From: Primula veris
Lineage: Eukaryota > Streptophyta > Magnoliopsida > Ericales > Primulaceae
DNA length: 64,000 nucleotides
NCBI GenBank assembly: GCA_963682055.1
Contig: OY821742.1
Location: 136,501 to 200,500, forward strand
Reading direction: 5' to 3'
The position numbers were made by a program, and so were the translations under genes. Shown here in pieces: positions 35,201 to 49,300 of this stretch (positions are counted from its first letter, which is position 1; each line of letters starts with the position of its first letter). A model generated the notes under the pieces. It searched no databases and was not told the DNA's origin. It saw only the letters and a program-made list of their open reading frames with translations.

Positions 35201-38200
35201 ATATATAAACAACTAAAACTTACAGCTTCATACTCTTCTTCACTAAGTGCTTGGTATGCACAACGCCGGCTCATAGAATCTTCAATATTGGCATTTCCAA
35301 CAAACTTGAAGAATTTGCTTGTGTTTTTGGCCTCGCTTAGTACATAATCAGGAGGTTGTCCTCTGCAAATTAAATCAATGTTCAATATTTCCATCCCAAT
35401 AAGTAAATATTTTGCATCTGATTAAGGAAGATACGGTAAACTGACTAACAAACAAGTCAGCAACGGCATTCCAAAACTAGCTAAGAATGGCATGTTGCAG
35501 AGGAAGCTTTCCCGTAATTTTTGATAGAAAGAGGGGGGGGGGGGGAACTAGATTACCCACATAAGGTAGCGGGTGCAACTTCTCAGTTTTAAACTAAACC
35601 TGATATCAAAACAGAACTTCAAGCTAACAGAGTATGATATCATATTGTCAAAAAGGTAAAAACAAAACCAGCTGGTAAAATGGGAAGATTTTCTGTTTTC
35701 CGCATTGCTACCCACAGAAATTTTGTTCCATGATCAATCAAACCTTGCTCTTTTTCCGTTTAAGAAACATTCTTCATCCTACTGGATAGTAATAACTAAT
35801 AAGCCAATTTACATCCTCAAATGATCTATTTACTTGCAAAGTCTATGATAATAAGATTATTAGCAATTACCAGGAACAAAATTTTGAGAGATGTGATATT
35901 GACACATTTTAAATACATACCCAAGTATTTTAATCATTCTTCTTAAAAGGTCAAATTCTGATGCCCCTGGAAATAGTGGCAACCCCAAAAATAATTCAGC
36001 AACTATGCATCCGAATGACCACATATCTATAGATGTAGTATACTGATAGCCTAGCAGAACCTCAGGTGATCTGTAGTAACGGCTCTGTAAAGGAAACATA
36101 TTAGATGGCAATAATACAGTTTAGAACAACTTTCTTTTAGAAACGTACTTGAAATAGGTAAGAATATTGGCAAATGCAGAAAAATACCTGAATATAAGAG
36201 TAAACAGTTCGATCCTCCATACACGCAGACCCGAAATCGATAATTTTGACTTCTGCTGGTTTCACACTGGAAAAGGTCAAACATAGAACCACTAATTTCA
36301 AACATCAGACATATAAGAATCGTATGTGAAATAATATAAATAGCTGACCTTGTACATAAAAGAATGTTCTCTGGCTTCAAATCACAATGTATCACAGCAG
36401 CATCTTTCAAAAGGGCCAATCCACGCAATATCTATTTTGAGAATAAAAAAATCAGAAGCATATATTTTGGTTCAGTAAGAACACAAAAGCACAAGAAGGG
36501 CATGCTTTTGCAACAACAACAACAAAAATTAGCCAGAAATAATAAACACCTGTTTGGAGAACAGCTGGACAATGCTTAATGACAATCCCCTAAAGTGGTT
36601 GATCTTGATGAGCTCAAACCTAAATTGCCATAAAATTATTCTTAATATCATTCTGTAAAAGCTAGAAGATAAAGCCAACACAGCGGATCACTAGCTATAT
36701 AACAGGACAAGAACAAGTCAGGGCAATTATTTAACAAATAAACCCACTACTAAAATTATGTACTTACAGATTAGTATCAAGTAGCTCAAAAGCTATGCAT
36801 AAGTGACGATGATAAACAAAGTAGTCATAAATGCGCACGATATGATGCTTATCTTCAGGATCAAACTTCCGATTTAGCTATAAAGAAAAGAAACGTAATT
36901 AACAAGTGGAACAAGGAAAAGGACATACTAATTGAAATGGAAGAACCTATCAAAGAATTTCTCACCGTCGTCAAAATTGAAACCTCAACCAGCGCCTGTT
37001 GATAGTATGCAGGTTGATTTTTTATGATTTTGACGGCAACAAAACTACTTGAGTCAGCAACCCAACATTTAGCCACCTGTCCAAATGTCCCTTGTCCCAG
37101 AATGTCTCTGACGATGTATCTGCAATTCACCATAGCAATCACTGTATGTGGAGAATGCTAGAGTAACAACAGATAGCCACATACTATAATTACAAGCTCG
37201 AGAAAATGCTTCCGATATCATAGATCATAGATCAAAATTCAATATCCAAATAGCGTAAATAAGTGACATATCGAACCTTCTCTGGGAGTCTAGGTTAACC
37301 AAGACCAGATTCACAGCCAGTATAAGATCCGAGTTGGCATTATCATGGCCATCATTGAGCACTCCAACCGATGGGCTAGTAAGGAAACGTTTTGGGTTCA
37401 AATCTTCAGAATAGTTAAATTGTGGGTTGCATGTTTTGTATGTTTCGACGATATCCTTTGTTAATCTTACCACTGCCTAAATAAGAGGAAACACGTTTGG
37501 TCAATAGATTCTGCTTTCAAGGTCACCTAAAATTATCTCTAGGTAGTATCAAAGAAACTTATTAAAAAGGAAAATGACATTTTGAATTAACCAAAAAACT
37601 GTTTCAGTTATCTATAAGCTTGCAATCAACATGGTATGATAAGTTATTGCCAAAAGCCCTGGTCTTAGTTTGCAATCGGTCACGTATGAAACGCTTAAGT
37701 CATAATACATTTTGTATAAATTAAAAAAAAAAAAAAACATTTTTCCTCTGCTCACATTGAATATAGTTTGTGGTTTGTGTATTGAGTGGGGTTTAGGGTT
37801 ATTAAAAAGCGCAAGATGCTGAACCGCATAGCAGTGAGACCAGTTTTAGTGGGTAAGTCATCAAAGTAATGAAGGTGTGCTTACAATTGAACCTTTTGTA
37901 CAATAGTATTGGAGATTGGGTTTTGAAAAATACAAGTATAATATTGGGTAGTAGAAGAAGGCCAAAAATACAAAAGAGAGAGAGAGAGAGAGTAGTGTGT
38001 GTGATACTAGTAGTAGATGAAAAACAAGACATGAAAAAAGAGAGAGGAGAAAGGATAATTACTGGTTTTCGAACGACAACACGCAAAGCTTGGGTCTGAG
38101 GCCTTGTTGCAGTAGTAGTAGTAGTAGTAGAAGCGGGATGATTGACAGGAGGGGAAAGTAGAAAGGGATGATGATGGTTGTTGTTATTAAGGTAAGGGCG

Positions 38201-38266
38201 GAAATGAAAGTGGGAAGGGAGCCATAAAGCAGAATCCCGTCCTGATGATTCACCCCCGCCTTCCAT
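29251..38266 (-). CDS. YAK1: YAK1-type dual-specificity (DYRK-family) kinase, 18 exons
   Basis: Exons on the minus strand: 38266-38063, 37476-37277, 37119-36966, 36877-36768, 36619-36550, 36431-36349, 36266-36188, 36084-35921, 35362-35224, 35055-34941, 34749-34667, 34262-34188, 34064-33990, 33767-33413, 32285-31922, 31260-31102, 30266-29956 and 29330-29251. All join in phase and give about 939 residues, close to the 956 I recall for Arabidopsis YAK1. The kinase domain starts near residue 136, with glycine loop GQGTFGQV (143-150), catalytic Lys165 (FVAVK), the DYRK-type catalytic loop HCDLKPEN (261-268) and DFG (284-286). The activation loop [14 protein letters not shown] holds the YxY pair (Tyr296, Tyr298) that DYRK kinases autophosphorylate. 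The C-terminal ~430 residues are Gly/Ser/Asn-rich and end in [11 protein letters not shown]. In plants YAK1 acts as a Ser/Thr/Tyr kinase downstream of TOR and in stress and cell-cycle control. The gene appears intact. Confidence 0.95.
31246..31480 (-). repeat. ~215-bp intronic duplication carrying a decoy exon edge
   Basis: The 5' edge of YAK1 exon 16 (acceptor before 31260, encoding SEELL) is duplicated in the upstream intron at about 31475. The flanking intron sequence is duplicated with it ('tataacatta.acaa', then 'gccaagc/gtcaagc..c.atgagcaggaa' at both). The decoy keeps an 'attcag' acceptor followed by the same SEELL codons, but lacks the rest of the exon and would soon run into a stop. 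Confidence 0.65.
32805..33293. mobile_element. TIR element in a YAK1 intron
   Basis: The left end 'gtgtttggaacccggaaaat' and the right end, read on the minus strand, 'atgtttggaacctggaaaat' form an inverted repeat about 490 bp apart, followed inwards by more complementary sequence ('gtgggaaaat' against 'gcgggaaaat'). It lies in the intron between YAK1 exons 14 and 15. It has no coding capacity. The superfamily is uncertain (hAT- or Harbinger-like). Confidence 0.65.
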
Positions 38267-40477
38267 TTCACTCAACACTTACTACTGCTTAATAATAGTA
38301 AATATGATCTGCAGTGTGTTCTAAAATAGGACTACTTAACTCAACCCTCTTTTAGCTAATAAAAATTCTAATCTTAATAAAATATATAAAATAAAACCCT
38401 CTCTCTTTGAAGTAGATAGATAGATAGATAGATACTAGTTTTTAATAAATAGATTATATCCTCCTTTGTTTGTATTTATTATTGCCAGAAGATTGTAAAC
38501 CCATAATCCTCCTCTTTTTTTTGTTTTGTTTCTTCACTCGCTCAATTCTCCTTCTTTATTATTATTATTATTATTCCCTCATCATCGGCACTGCTCTTCC
38601 ATCATCATCCATCTCTATCCTTCTCTCTCTCTATATATATAATATATATATAATATATATATTATCCCAATTTCACCCTAGATAGATAGATAGATACAGA
38701 AAGAGAGAGATACCAAGGAAATAAAGGGGGAGAGTGTAATTAGAAAGACCACACCAATCTCAAATCAAACAAATTCGATCCAATCATAAGACTACTCCTC
38801 CTATCCTATCACATATATATATATATATAAAGAAAGAAAAAGAGAGAGAGAGAGAGAGAGAGAGATCTATTATATATCTATCTAATGTATCGTGTTTGTA
38901 ATTGTATTTGTATCTAATGAATGATATGATCAAACCCAAACCCAGCTGCTACAGAGATAGAGAGAGAGAGAGAGAGGGTATATAATTATTTATTTATCAC
39001 TACTTCACTTTTGTTTTACTCCCAACAATTGTACTCTCTAACACCGTACCCCCCCTCCCTTTCCTTTTCATTCTAACTACTCCTATTAGTATTCAATTCT
39101 CTCACAATCAACCCAACCATATTTACTAGGACTACTCTCCCTCCATGTTCCTTTCTTTTAACTTGTTTCATCTTCTTACTACTTCATCTTCTTTAATCAA
39201 ACGTTCCACCCTTAATCATTTATTTGTTTAACTTTACATTTCATATATATACATATCATCAATACTTAATATTTTCTATTCAACTGATACTATAAATTTT
39301 AACCATGTCTCTCCAATAATTACAAAGGATCGAATAATCTTATGTGAACATATTCACCAAGTCTTCAAATCATACTCCCAATTAGCGCCTCATCTTAGTC
39401 TAATGAGTTATCTTACCGTATGCAAGTCCAAATTATCTATCACTCTATATAATTGGTAAGTTTAACTCAATAAATTGTGTAATAATTTCCTTACTACACA
39501 TCTCAATGATAGTGACTTGATGGAAGACAATAATCAGATTCGGCTCGTTTATGGACGGGCATGTTCACGAACCCGTTCAAAAGTATTGATTGAACATGTT
39601 TTCAGACAAGTTTAGCATCGATTCGTTTGGATTTTGTTGACAACTTAGCCAAAATCAATGTTAAAATAAGTAATAATACATCAAATTATTGTGAGTTTTT
39701 GTTTAAATTAGATTTAGTTGTTAAAACTAAATTTATTAAATGAAGTAAAGAGTATTTATGGAGCAGGGTTGATAAATTTATGTAAATAAGCACGAAGGAA
39801 TATATATATATATATATATATACCAGCGAACTTGCCCACGCGTTGTATGGTGTAACCGGTGTATTTTTAAAAAAATTCAAACATTAATCATATAAAAAAT
39901 ATACAACAAAGTTGAAAGAAAAGATACTAACCTGTGCTGCCACGGTTGATCATGGTAAAAATTTGCTCTATATTTTCAATGTTTTTCTACTTTGTATTTT
40001 GTACCTTGTAGAGAAGGAGAGAGAGAAAAGAACAGACTAAGCATATGATGAGTAATGGGATAAACGAATTTAATTGATGATAGTGTAGAAACGGTTACTT
40101 CGGGCAGTTACATTTTTTAAATGGAAAAAACAACTAGTTTGGTTTTTTTTTTTTTTTTATAAATTATGTAATTAGTTGAGTATTTTTATAAATATTTGTT
40201 TCAAGTGGTCTAAGACCTTCTCACATAAACTAATAGTATAGATATATATATAAAAAAAAAGAGATGAAAATAATTAAAAAAGAATTTATAGAAGGTGGGG
40301 GGGTTGTTTTATTATTTTGTTTGAAGGGCAGGCTGGTGTCATTAAAGCTGATGTGTTGACGAACCGATAATTTATAAATGAACGGCGGGGGGGGGTTGAT
40401 TCAATTAAACCCTCCTATAGTATAGTAGTGTAGAAGAAGTGAGGTGAATAAAGGAATAGAGAGAGAGAGAGAGAGAG
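38267..40477. promoter_or_regulatory. Divergent spacer between YAK1 and the BolA gene
   Basis: This 2.2-kb interval must hold the promoters and 5' leaders of both divergent genes. It is rich in microsatellites: (gata)n at 38410-38432, AT-rich tracts near 38630-38660, (ga)n at 38841-38865 and 38957-38976, and (at)n near 39800-39821. A pyrimidine-rich leader-like stretch extends from 38470 to 38630. Individual promoter elements cannot be assigned with confidence. Confidence 0.5.
39541..39840. repeat. Dispersed repeat, copy 1
   Basis: The stretch starting 'cggctcgtttatggacgggc' contains 'gttaaaataagtaataata' and 'agtaaagagtatttat' before an (at)n tract. A second, diverged copy with the same order of words lies at about 51100-51500. 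This is a non-coding dispersed element of undetermined class. Confidence 0.5.
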
Positions 40478-40595
40478 ATGAGAGTGGGAGTGGGAATGGG
40501 TAAGGTGATATCAACGACGTCGTCGTCATGTGTGGTGGTGGTGGGTGTTGTGCCTAATAAGTTAATGAATGGAGGAAGAAGAAGAGTAGTGATAC

Positions 40596-40639
<44 letters not shown>

Positions 40640-42561
40640 GTAGGTGTCATCCTCGGCATCCGCCTACCACCGCTAGGGCATAGGCAGTACTACTGTGTCA
40701 CAAGGACCCCCCATCCTCATCCTCTTTCTATCAACAACAACAACAACAAGTGGAGTAGTAGTAGTAGTATTACGATGATGACGAGCTTCCGATCCCACAT
40801 CAACATCAGCAGCAGCAGCAGCAGCAGTAATAATCATCACGATGTGAACGAATCGGGATCAATTGATTCTCCCTTGATATCCTCTATGCATCACAAGGTC
40901 ATTAATTCAATACCCCTATTTCCCCCCCTTTCCCTTCCCCCTTATTATATTACCCTCTCCCTCTATTTATTATATTACCCTCCCTCCACATACCCTTTCT
41001 CTCTCTCTCTCTCTCTCTCTCTGTATTCAATCCAATATTCATTTACCACCCACCCCTATATATATATATATATATATAAATGTTGCATTTTGTCTTATCC
41101 TCATTCACTCTCTCTCTCTCATCACCCATACCACAATTGTTATTTCTTTTCGTTTACTACTTAATCTCAACATCTATAAGTGTACCTCGTTTTCGGGATT
41201 CCTCTTTCTCCCTTCTTTTCTCCCATAATCTCATCTTTCTCCTTTTTCTTTCCCCTTTTGTTTATTACACACACTATCTATGTTTCATTTCTGTTTAAAC
41301 ATCTTTTTTGTTTTGTGTATTGCTCTGCTTTCATTAGATTAAGGAGCAGCTAAATGCTGAATCAGTCATTGTGAAAGATGCTTACGGTGATGGACGACAT
41401 GTTAGGTTTGTCGTTTTCTTTTTTTTTTTTGGCTATTTTACACTTGTGTGTACTGCTTTCTTGATGTTCCTGTATTTTTATCACCACTTCACTGCAAAAC
41501 TCAATCTATTTGTCTTGTTTTTAATTATCTCTTCAATGAGTGTGTGCTACTTCTAGAAGAAACGTAACACGTAATTTGTACAAAATGTTGACAATTTGAA
41601 CATTTCCTATAGCCAAGTTCTCTCAAGGATTGTAGGAGGCATTCAATTCTTTGGTAGAGGCAGAAGCTTTTAAATAGTAGCAAAGTGTTGGGTAGAATGG
41701 AAAATTTTAGTCTGTCAAAAAAACAAGCTGCCATGTAATTTTATTTGTCCTCCTCCGAGCCCAAGCGAAAGTAGTCACAAAACCAAAAGTAGATGGGAAA
41801 CGAATTTAATTTTTAGTATTTGCCGGGGCATGGAAAAGGGGATTTATTGTCCTGTTAAGATCATTTTATATTGAAAGCCTTTGCTCTCAGTGAAACTGAA
41901 AACCCCAAAAATTTCTCATTAACAGCAAGAAAACTAACAGCTTGCTTGGTATGATAAAGTGAAATGGCATATTATTAAGACTTGTGAGGATATCAAAGTA
42001 TGTGGGATGTCTAGTCACTAGTGAATAAGATGAAGTGAATGTTCATCTGAGAAATAGCACGGCATGGCAAGGACACATGTATGGGGTGCTTCTTTTGCTC
42101 AAACATGAAAATGATGAGGCTGACGTTTTTTGAATCAAAAACTGTGTAAATTATTCCTCGTAGCCTCTGTAACTTTTTGAATCAACCACCAGGCGCTAAG
42201 CTACATTTGTGTAAGCCACTCATACGCCGAGTAGTTTGCCAAGTTGCTAATTATATTTTGTTATGCTGTATTTAAATGTGCAAGTGTGCTGTAAACCCGG
42301 ACCAAATTGTGTCAAAACTAACGCCCTGTTGGTCCCTACTAACAAAAAAACTATACATTCATCATTTTTTAACTACTAGTTAAGCTGGCCTTGTGTTTGT
42401 GCAGCATCGATGTAATTTCATCGGTATTTGAAGGAGAATCGGCAGTGAGTAGACAGAGGATGGTATACAAAGCGATTTGGGAGGAGCTACAAAACACTGT
42501 GCATGCTGTTGACCAGATGACTACTAAGACCCCTGCCGAAGCCGCCGCTACAAATAAGTAG
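40478..42561 (+). CDS. BOLA4: BolA-like protein, organelle-targeted (BOLA4-like)
   Basis: Three exons (40478-40897, 41338-41405, 42405-42561) join in phase to about 214 residues. The N-terminal ~130 residues are basic, poor in acidic residues and Ser-rich, with polyserine runs at about residues 41-54 and 109-117, which suits a long transit peptide. The C-terminal ~75 residues form the BolA domain: [19 protein letters not shown], then [20 protein letters not shown] and [20 protein letters not shown]. The VHA histidine is the conserved cluster-ligand position. BolA proteins pair with monothiol CGFS glutaredoxins to bind 2Fe-2S clusters in iron-sulfur assembly and redox signalling. From memory the best match is Arabidopsis BOLA4 (At5g17560), reported in plastids and mitochondria. 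Met1 and Met7 are both possible starts. The gene is divergent from YAK1 and convergent with the helicase. Confidence 0.85.
40602..40637 (+). repeat. (ATC)n microsatellite encoding polyserine
   Basis: A near-perfect tri-nucleotide tract within exon 1 of the BolA gene encodes a run of about 14 Ser residues in the predicted transit peptide. Its length probably varies between individuals without disturbing the frame. The Asp-rich minus-strand frame over it is an artefact. Confidence 0.85.
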
Positions 42562-43349
42562 TAGAAGAAAGACTCTCCCGATCAAGACTATGATAAACTA
42601 CTTCTATATGATTTGAGATGGAGAAAATTACGACAAGTTGTCAACAATGCCTCATAAGTTTTCTTCGCAATTTGTTATGTTTCGTTTGTGCTTTATTTCT
42701 GTGTGAGAACATAATCTGGTGTCAATCAACTTGTGATCAATAAAATTGATCTATCTAATGATTATTTTTACGGTAGAGATAAGAAAGGATGAGAAGATCA
42801 TCATGTTATTGTGGTTAAAACTTGACTATTTGAATTGTTAGATATTGATATACTGGGTGGTATTAGCAAACACATGGGTTCTTTGCGCATAGTTCAGTTA
42901 GTGTATTGAAAACTTCTGCCTAATTTTGCAGCTCATTCTTGATTGTTTTCCTCAAAAAATGCTGATCTTGCTTCATATTAGCTACATTTTCAGTTTCTGA
43001 TAATAATCAAGGATTGTGGGACTTCCAGAAAAACTCTATATATATATGCTAATAAGTGAATCAAAAGAGTACTTAAAACAAACCTGTTAGTGGTAAAGAT
43101 AACAAGAAAATCAGAAACACTTTTTATATATACAGTGTATGATCTTTAAATTTTACAAGATATGAGCTGGCTATATATCGTGTATTTACATGTTCGATAT
43201 GTGATTCCGCAAGCATTCACTCACACGTATTTGTCTAACTGTACTGAACCTACTCACTGTACATCAATGGGAGTAGGGGTGTATTCAAAATAATTACACG
43301 GGTATCGATCCAGAAGAATCGAAAAACTGATCACTTTAACAAATTTTGT
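42562..43349. other. Convergent spacer, BolA and helicase 3' ends
   Basis: This contains the 3' untranslated regions of both genes. A plausible plus-strand poly(A) signal 'caataaaa' occurs near 42740. Nothing else was recognised. Confidence 0.5.
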
Positions 43350-46300
43350 TTAACTGATAAATGGCAACATGGGGTCCATTCCGAGGCCAAATTCACCAGA
43401 AGCACCACCAGATTCAGTATGCTTGACTTTGCCGACGTATCTAATATGGCGCAACAGCCTTGCCAAGAAGGGGTTGTGGCATATAGTTGAGCTGTCACAC
43501 ACCACTGCTACATGTTTTCGTGCTCTTGTGATGGCAACGTTCATTCGTCGACTGTCCCCCAAAAACCCAACCGCTCCTAGTGTGTTAGACCGCACCTAAA
43601 TAAGGGCACAACAATAGTCAAATATAGGAAAATAAAATTTCTTGCATTGAATTACTGTAATGATCACATCAGTACATCTGATTATACAGTGATCCAGTAA
43701 AGACTTGAATAATAAATAAAAAGGAGTATAATATTTGAAAACAGTACAAACACTATAGTGGAAATCTATGGTATTTGAATATGCTAGTTCGTGAATCATG
43801 TTAGTTTCACTTGGGACTCAAAAGTAGATGGAACAATAATAATTATATGCTCTGCGTCTCTCTATCACTTCTAGGGTCTAAGCAAAGTGAATAAAACTTG
43901 CCTTCAACACCACCCAAGGAGGTTTAAAAGAAACCCAAAGAGAGATGCCACATGTTGCTAAGAGAGCGAGGGGAGGGGGTGATGTTGCTAAGGAAAGGAA
44001 TAAGCTTTTATGTTTCTTTTCCTTCTAATATATATTTATGAAACCACTAAGGAAATATACTAATTAGTAGTATCTTTCTAGCTAACAACTAGCTAAAATG
44101 ACCATCCTTGACACAATAAACACGAATGTAGATGCAAAACTAGGATCTATGTCGTTTAATAAAGGAATAATAACTAGAATAGCATTACCATTGAAATGAC
44201 AACAGCATCGGCTTCGCGGCCTTGGAAGCTATCAATAGTAGCAACCTCAACACCGTCGGCCTGTGGGATCTCGTCGAGCCTGTCTCTCAACAGTTGTACT
44301 TGCGCTACATATGGAGATTGCACTGCTATTGCTGTTGGGCTCACCCCTGCCAAACACATGTATGTCAAATATAAGATTTGATGTGCACCCACAGAAACTT
44401 ATAGGCAAAGTTGGCAAATTGATCACTCAAAGTACATGAGTTTTCAACATGCTATGTAAGATGGATATCAGTTTTCTGAGAAAAATACACTCTCAATAGT
44501 GCCATCATTCTTTAGTTGCCAACTTTATTCTTCAATCCTTGGCTACGTGCTTAATAATTATGGATCGTTCTTTATTCTCATACAGTTGATAAATAAGTTC
44601 CGTTTACACAGAGACTTTATGATAGAACGTCAATCTGATCGTATCAAAACTAAGTTTTGATAAAGAGATTAAGTACCAGCACAACTCACAAGTTGCGGAG
44701 AAGACAATATTACCAATTGTTCATTCGTATCTTAATTACTAGCTTGACAATAGTATGAACTATAAGCAAAATAGTCTGCAGATAGTTGATTACTTAATTT
44801 AGATGATACATTATATAAAGGAATAAAACCAATTTAGTTCAGGGTTCCATTAATGAGCGAAGAATATGTACCTGAGCAAATTAAAGAGAAGACATGTTTG
44901 ACAGCAATATCAGCCTCTCCTTCATTGTAAAAAGAACCTGTACCAGCTGGGTCCATTTGTTCCTCACACCCGACTGATAAACTTCCATATGGCATTCTTG
45001 TATCAAGCAAGAGCAAAGGACATTGTGTTACCCGTGTAGGCTACAATATTCATAAAACAAACGGAGAAAGTAATCTTATCAATGCCTGGGTCTTAGGAAA
45101 TCCAGCGAACATCACAAACAAAAATCTTATATGTCCAACAATAACTAAAGCAGTTGTGAATTTATAAATAGATACTTATTATTGAAACCATGTATCTGAA
45201 ATATACAGAAATTGTCTTGACCGTTTAACTTTAACAAGGTAGATTTTTGTTAGTTTTTAAATTCAATGTATCCTCTCTTTTTTTTTGTAATTCCAGCTAG
45301 TTTATGTAATCCAATTGGTCATATCATTAAAAAATGTGTTTTTTTTATTTTATTTGGGAGTCGTACCATCACAAATGGAGAGTCAACAAGAAGATGAGAA
45401 GCAACACTTGGAAAGGAAATCAGCGATCCACCATACATCTCTTTTGAAGCCCAACTAGCAATTGCATCATTCATTCTATATTGCATTTTTAGCTCTGTAG
45501 CAAGCACTCCTTCATGCAAACCAGCTGCTCTCTCCAAAAGTGAAATTCCCAAACCTTCCTCCAAAGCTTTTCTAGATAAAATTACAGGCGCAAGCTGGCA
45601 TTCATCCCCAGCAAGAATACATCTTTTCCCCTGCAGTATAGGAATCCAACAAGAAGGTTCGATAGCTTGCCCAGCTTCATCTATCACAACCAGATCAAAC
45701 GATTCTAGCCGTCGGATCAATGGATCTGCGGCTCCTGTGTTTGTTGCCAACACAACCTGAGCACTGGACAGTATTTCTTTAACTGTATCTTTTTCCTTCT
45801 TTTTCAAAGTTTTCCCCAGCTGTTTTAGCAGTTGGCGAATACCAGCAGCTAAAGAATCGTCTCGTAAACAATGCCTTAAATCCTTCCTCAGATCCGATTT
45901 TTTCCTCTCAAACTCCTTACGAAAATCTCCGAGTTTTTTGTTCACAATTTCAGTCAAGGATTTCGAAGCAACAGCAGGTGAGATTCTTGCCGGGTTACCC
46001 ACTCGAACTATGTCTATTCCACTAGCCGAGAGTTTCTCAACCATGTTATCAACAGCTGCATTAGTGGGAGCAGTTACGAGTACCCTCTCCCCTTGCTTAA
46101 CAGCAAGTGATATTATTTTTTTCAGTAAACCTGATTTTCCGGTACCAGGGGGCCCGCGTATTATTAAAACGGGCCGATTTTTGTTTAAGCCCAAGGCTAT
46201 TGCTTTTCTCTGTGAGCTATCATAAGTTTCGTCATCTAGTGATGTATCCAATTCTGCTTCATCCCAGTCAGCTAAGTGATTATCTTCAAGCCATGTGATA

Positions 46301-49300
46301 TCGTCTTTGTCCCCAAACAACGTGGCTACAACAGCAATCGATGGGTTTTTCTTCTGCAGGCCTTTCTTCTGAAGCATCATCAGTGCTTCGCAATTGCGCT
46401 GCAAAATACAGAAAAACAGTGAGGTTTGAGGGGACAAAAAACTCATATGACTTTATTGATGGGAAACATATGTGACTCTCCAATTGGTTTGGATACCCGA
46501 GTTTGTTCCTTAAACCCATTTTAAGTGAAAAATTTTATGTCTATAGAAGCGTATCAAGGGGCCAGGAAGCCCTTAAAAGTAGCTTATAGGTTGGACAAGG
46601 TAGCAGAACGGTAATTGGAACTATAAAAACTTGATGGGCAAAATGATGAAAAGATTCAAATATGCTCCTTTTACACCAAGACTGATATTGTTTGGCCTCT
46701 TCAAAGTATAAACACACATTTAAAACCAATAAGAGAAAAACCACGCCGAGTTGTGTCGTTTGCTTGGTAAAAGAATGACATTTGTAAGGATAGTTTTGCA
46801 AGTACCTCATAAGTGAGAGTATCAGCCAATCCATAGATGCGGTCGATACGGACAGTCTTGCCAAAGAGCTTAGAGAAAGTTGAATCGCCACGACAAGACT
46901 CAAGAGCCACACTGATACTACAACCATCATCTCCTAAGGCGTTTACAAAGCCCTGCATGCTAGAAGTGGTCCCGGCACCCCTGATGTCACATGTTCTCAC
47001 GCAAACCATATCTCCCGGTGATAGTGTAGTTGGCGGCAATCTGTGATTTTTCTCCACCCTAAACAGTACCAAATGCATCCCGCCTAATCCTGCATCATGT
47101 CACAGAATATATATACATATATATAACTCTTCAGAATCCTCAGGAAAAACAAATTTCAAGTTGTAACATGGGTGGGTAACTGGGTATCAATAAAACAAAT
47201 TTTGGAATCTTGGAACTCCACACCAAACTAACCAAATCAGCAATCCTACGCGGAGGGCCAAAAATAAAATATAATAAACTATCTTCTGCTCGAGAAAGTT
47301 TGCTATGTTCTATTCTTGGCCACTGCCACCTAGGATACAGTCATACAGACATGGGAAGTATTGTTTGGAGTTTCAAAGTTGTGAACATAGAAAAACTATG
47401 GGTGCATCAGTAGTAATTTAACATGTGATTCCCCTCTGCCCTAAACAATAGCAAATGCATTCCACCTAATCTTGCATCATGACGTGACATACAAACCCAT
47501 AAATCTTCTGAAAAATGGGGCATTACAGCAAAATGAAAGAATAACAGGTACTGGGGGAAATTACCCCGAGTAGCATTCAATCTCAAAACACGAGTACATG
47601 CTCAAGAAGCAGCTAGACCACAAGCCTAACAAACTTCAACTGAAGTAATTGTATGAGTAGTGGTATATATATAATTAACCTGTAGAAGTGCTAACAGCGT
47701 TGAGATTGCAGATGGTGTCACAGAGTTCTTGCTCAGCCTGTGAGTGGCTAACCAAAAACTCGATGGGCTTAGCCGAATCGAGGTTGGGTGTGGGAACAGC
47801 GTCCAGCTCTTCTTGAGTAAATTCCAGCTCGGAGTCCCTTTCTATGCGGAGAAGTTCAGACATCAGGTTTGTGAATTCGTCGATGTTGTTCTGTATAGCA
47901 TTGGCCTTACCCATGTCCATCCCTAAGCCGTGGTGCACCGCCCTTGCTGCTTGAAAAGCCTTGCGTGCAATTGCTCTATGTTGAGCTGCAGTTAGCATAT
48001 GCACCAATTTAACCGTGTCAAAACAATTAAGTCTTTAAGAGCAGAATTTTATATGGAAAGCCTTTCATTCGCTTCTACTCCTGGAAAGTTGTATTTTTTT
48101 CGAGCATAATATCCTATTCTTTTGTTCTAATCCTTCTTTTGATGTCGATTTAACTCGGACACACAAACACATACCTGGTTATATTTCATCTATTCAACGC
48201 AATCAGTAAAGACCATAACGCCCCTGTTGTTTTGATGAAGAAAAGACCTATTATTAGCTTTTGAACAATTTGAATGGCATGTTTTAGTTTTCGTTTTCAC
48301 TATATTCATCTTTATGGCTCTGTTTGTTTTGTTGTAAAATGGGGGTAAACAAACATGTACGGGTAAAATAGATTTTCCGGGTGATTGGTTTAACGTAAAA
48401 CATTTTTTTTGGGAAAACTTTTCCCACATATCCAGTAAAATTGGGAGAAACGATTACCCCGCAAATAAAATTGTAAACGGTTTACGGAGCCTCTCTCTAT
48501 ATTCTTTCTAATACTAGTATTATAACTATTATTAATTATAGGTCTATTCTTTCAAAATTATTTAATAATTAGTCCAATTCTATCTACTAACTAATAAAAA
48601 AAAGGAAAAAACACGAAAAATGGGAAAAAAATAAAAATAAAAATCCGAAAAATCTAAAAAACCCAAGAAAATTTGAAAAAGCTAAAATCTAATTAACCAA
48701 TAAAAATATAAATAAATAGGAAAAAATCTAAAATAAAACAAAAACTTCCGAAAAATCTAAAACAAAAAATTCTGAAAAATCTAAAAAACCCAAGAAAATT
48801 TGAAAAAGCTAAAAAAAGTCAATAATATCTTCATACTTATAATTTTATAAGTTTATATGTTGAAAAATATAAGTTATTATAAGTGACGTATATGAAATAA
48901 AATATGTGTTTAGGTTAAATTTCCTATACATGTTGAAGAAGTTCCTTTCAGAAAAGTAGACGAACTTTTAGCTTTTTTCCCGTCAAAATAATTGTGATTT
49001 TAATCACTAATGTTTTTAAACTTTCACGAACTTATTCATTTTTGTGACTTTTAGTTAATTTTTGTGACTTTTAGTTAATTTTTGATATTTTTCATCTTAA
49101 AATATTTTGTTTAAAGTATGAACAATGTTTATTTATTTATGCATCGAATTTGTCTACTTTAAATAACTAATAGATTTTTGAATTTCAATAGAATTCCCAT
49201 GGGAAACCTTTGACGCACCAAACACCCGTAAATAAAATGCAAACAAAAGTTTGCACCGTAAAACTTTACCCGAAAAATATTTTCCCTCCGTAAATATTTT

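Noticed and set aside
40405..40659. Aspartate-rich minus-strand protein opposite the BolA exon
   Set aside because: An antisense shadow of the ATC microsatellite. The plus strand has the BolA gene structure.
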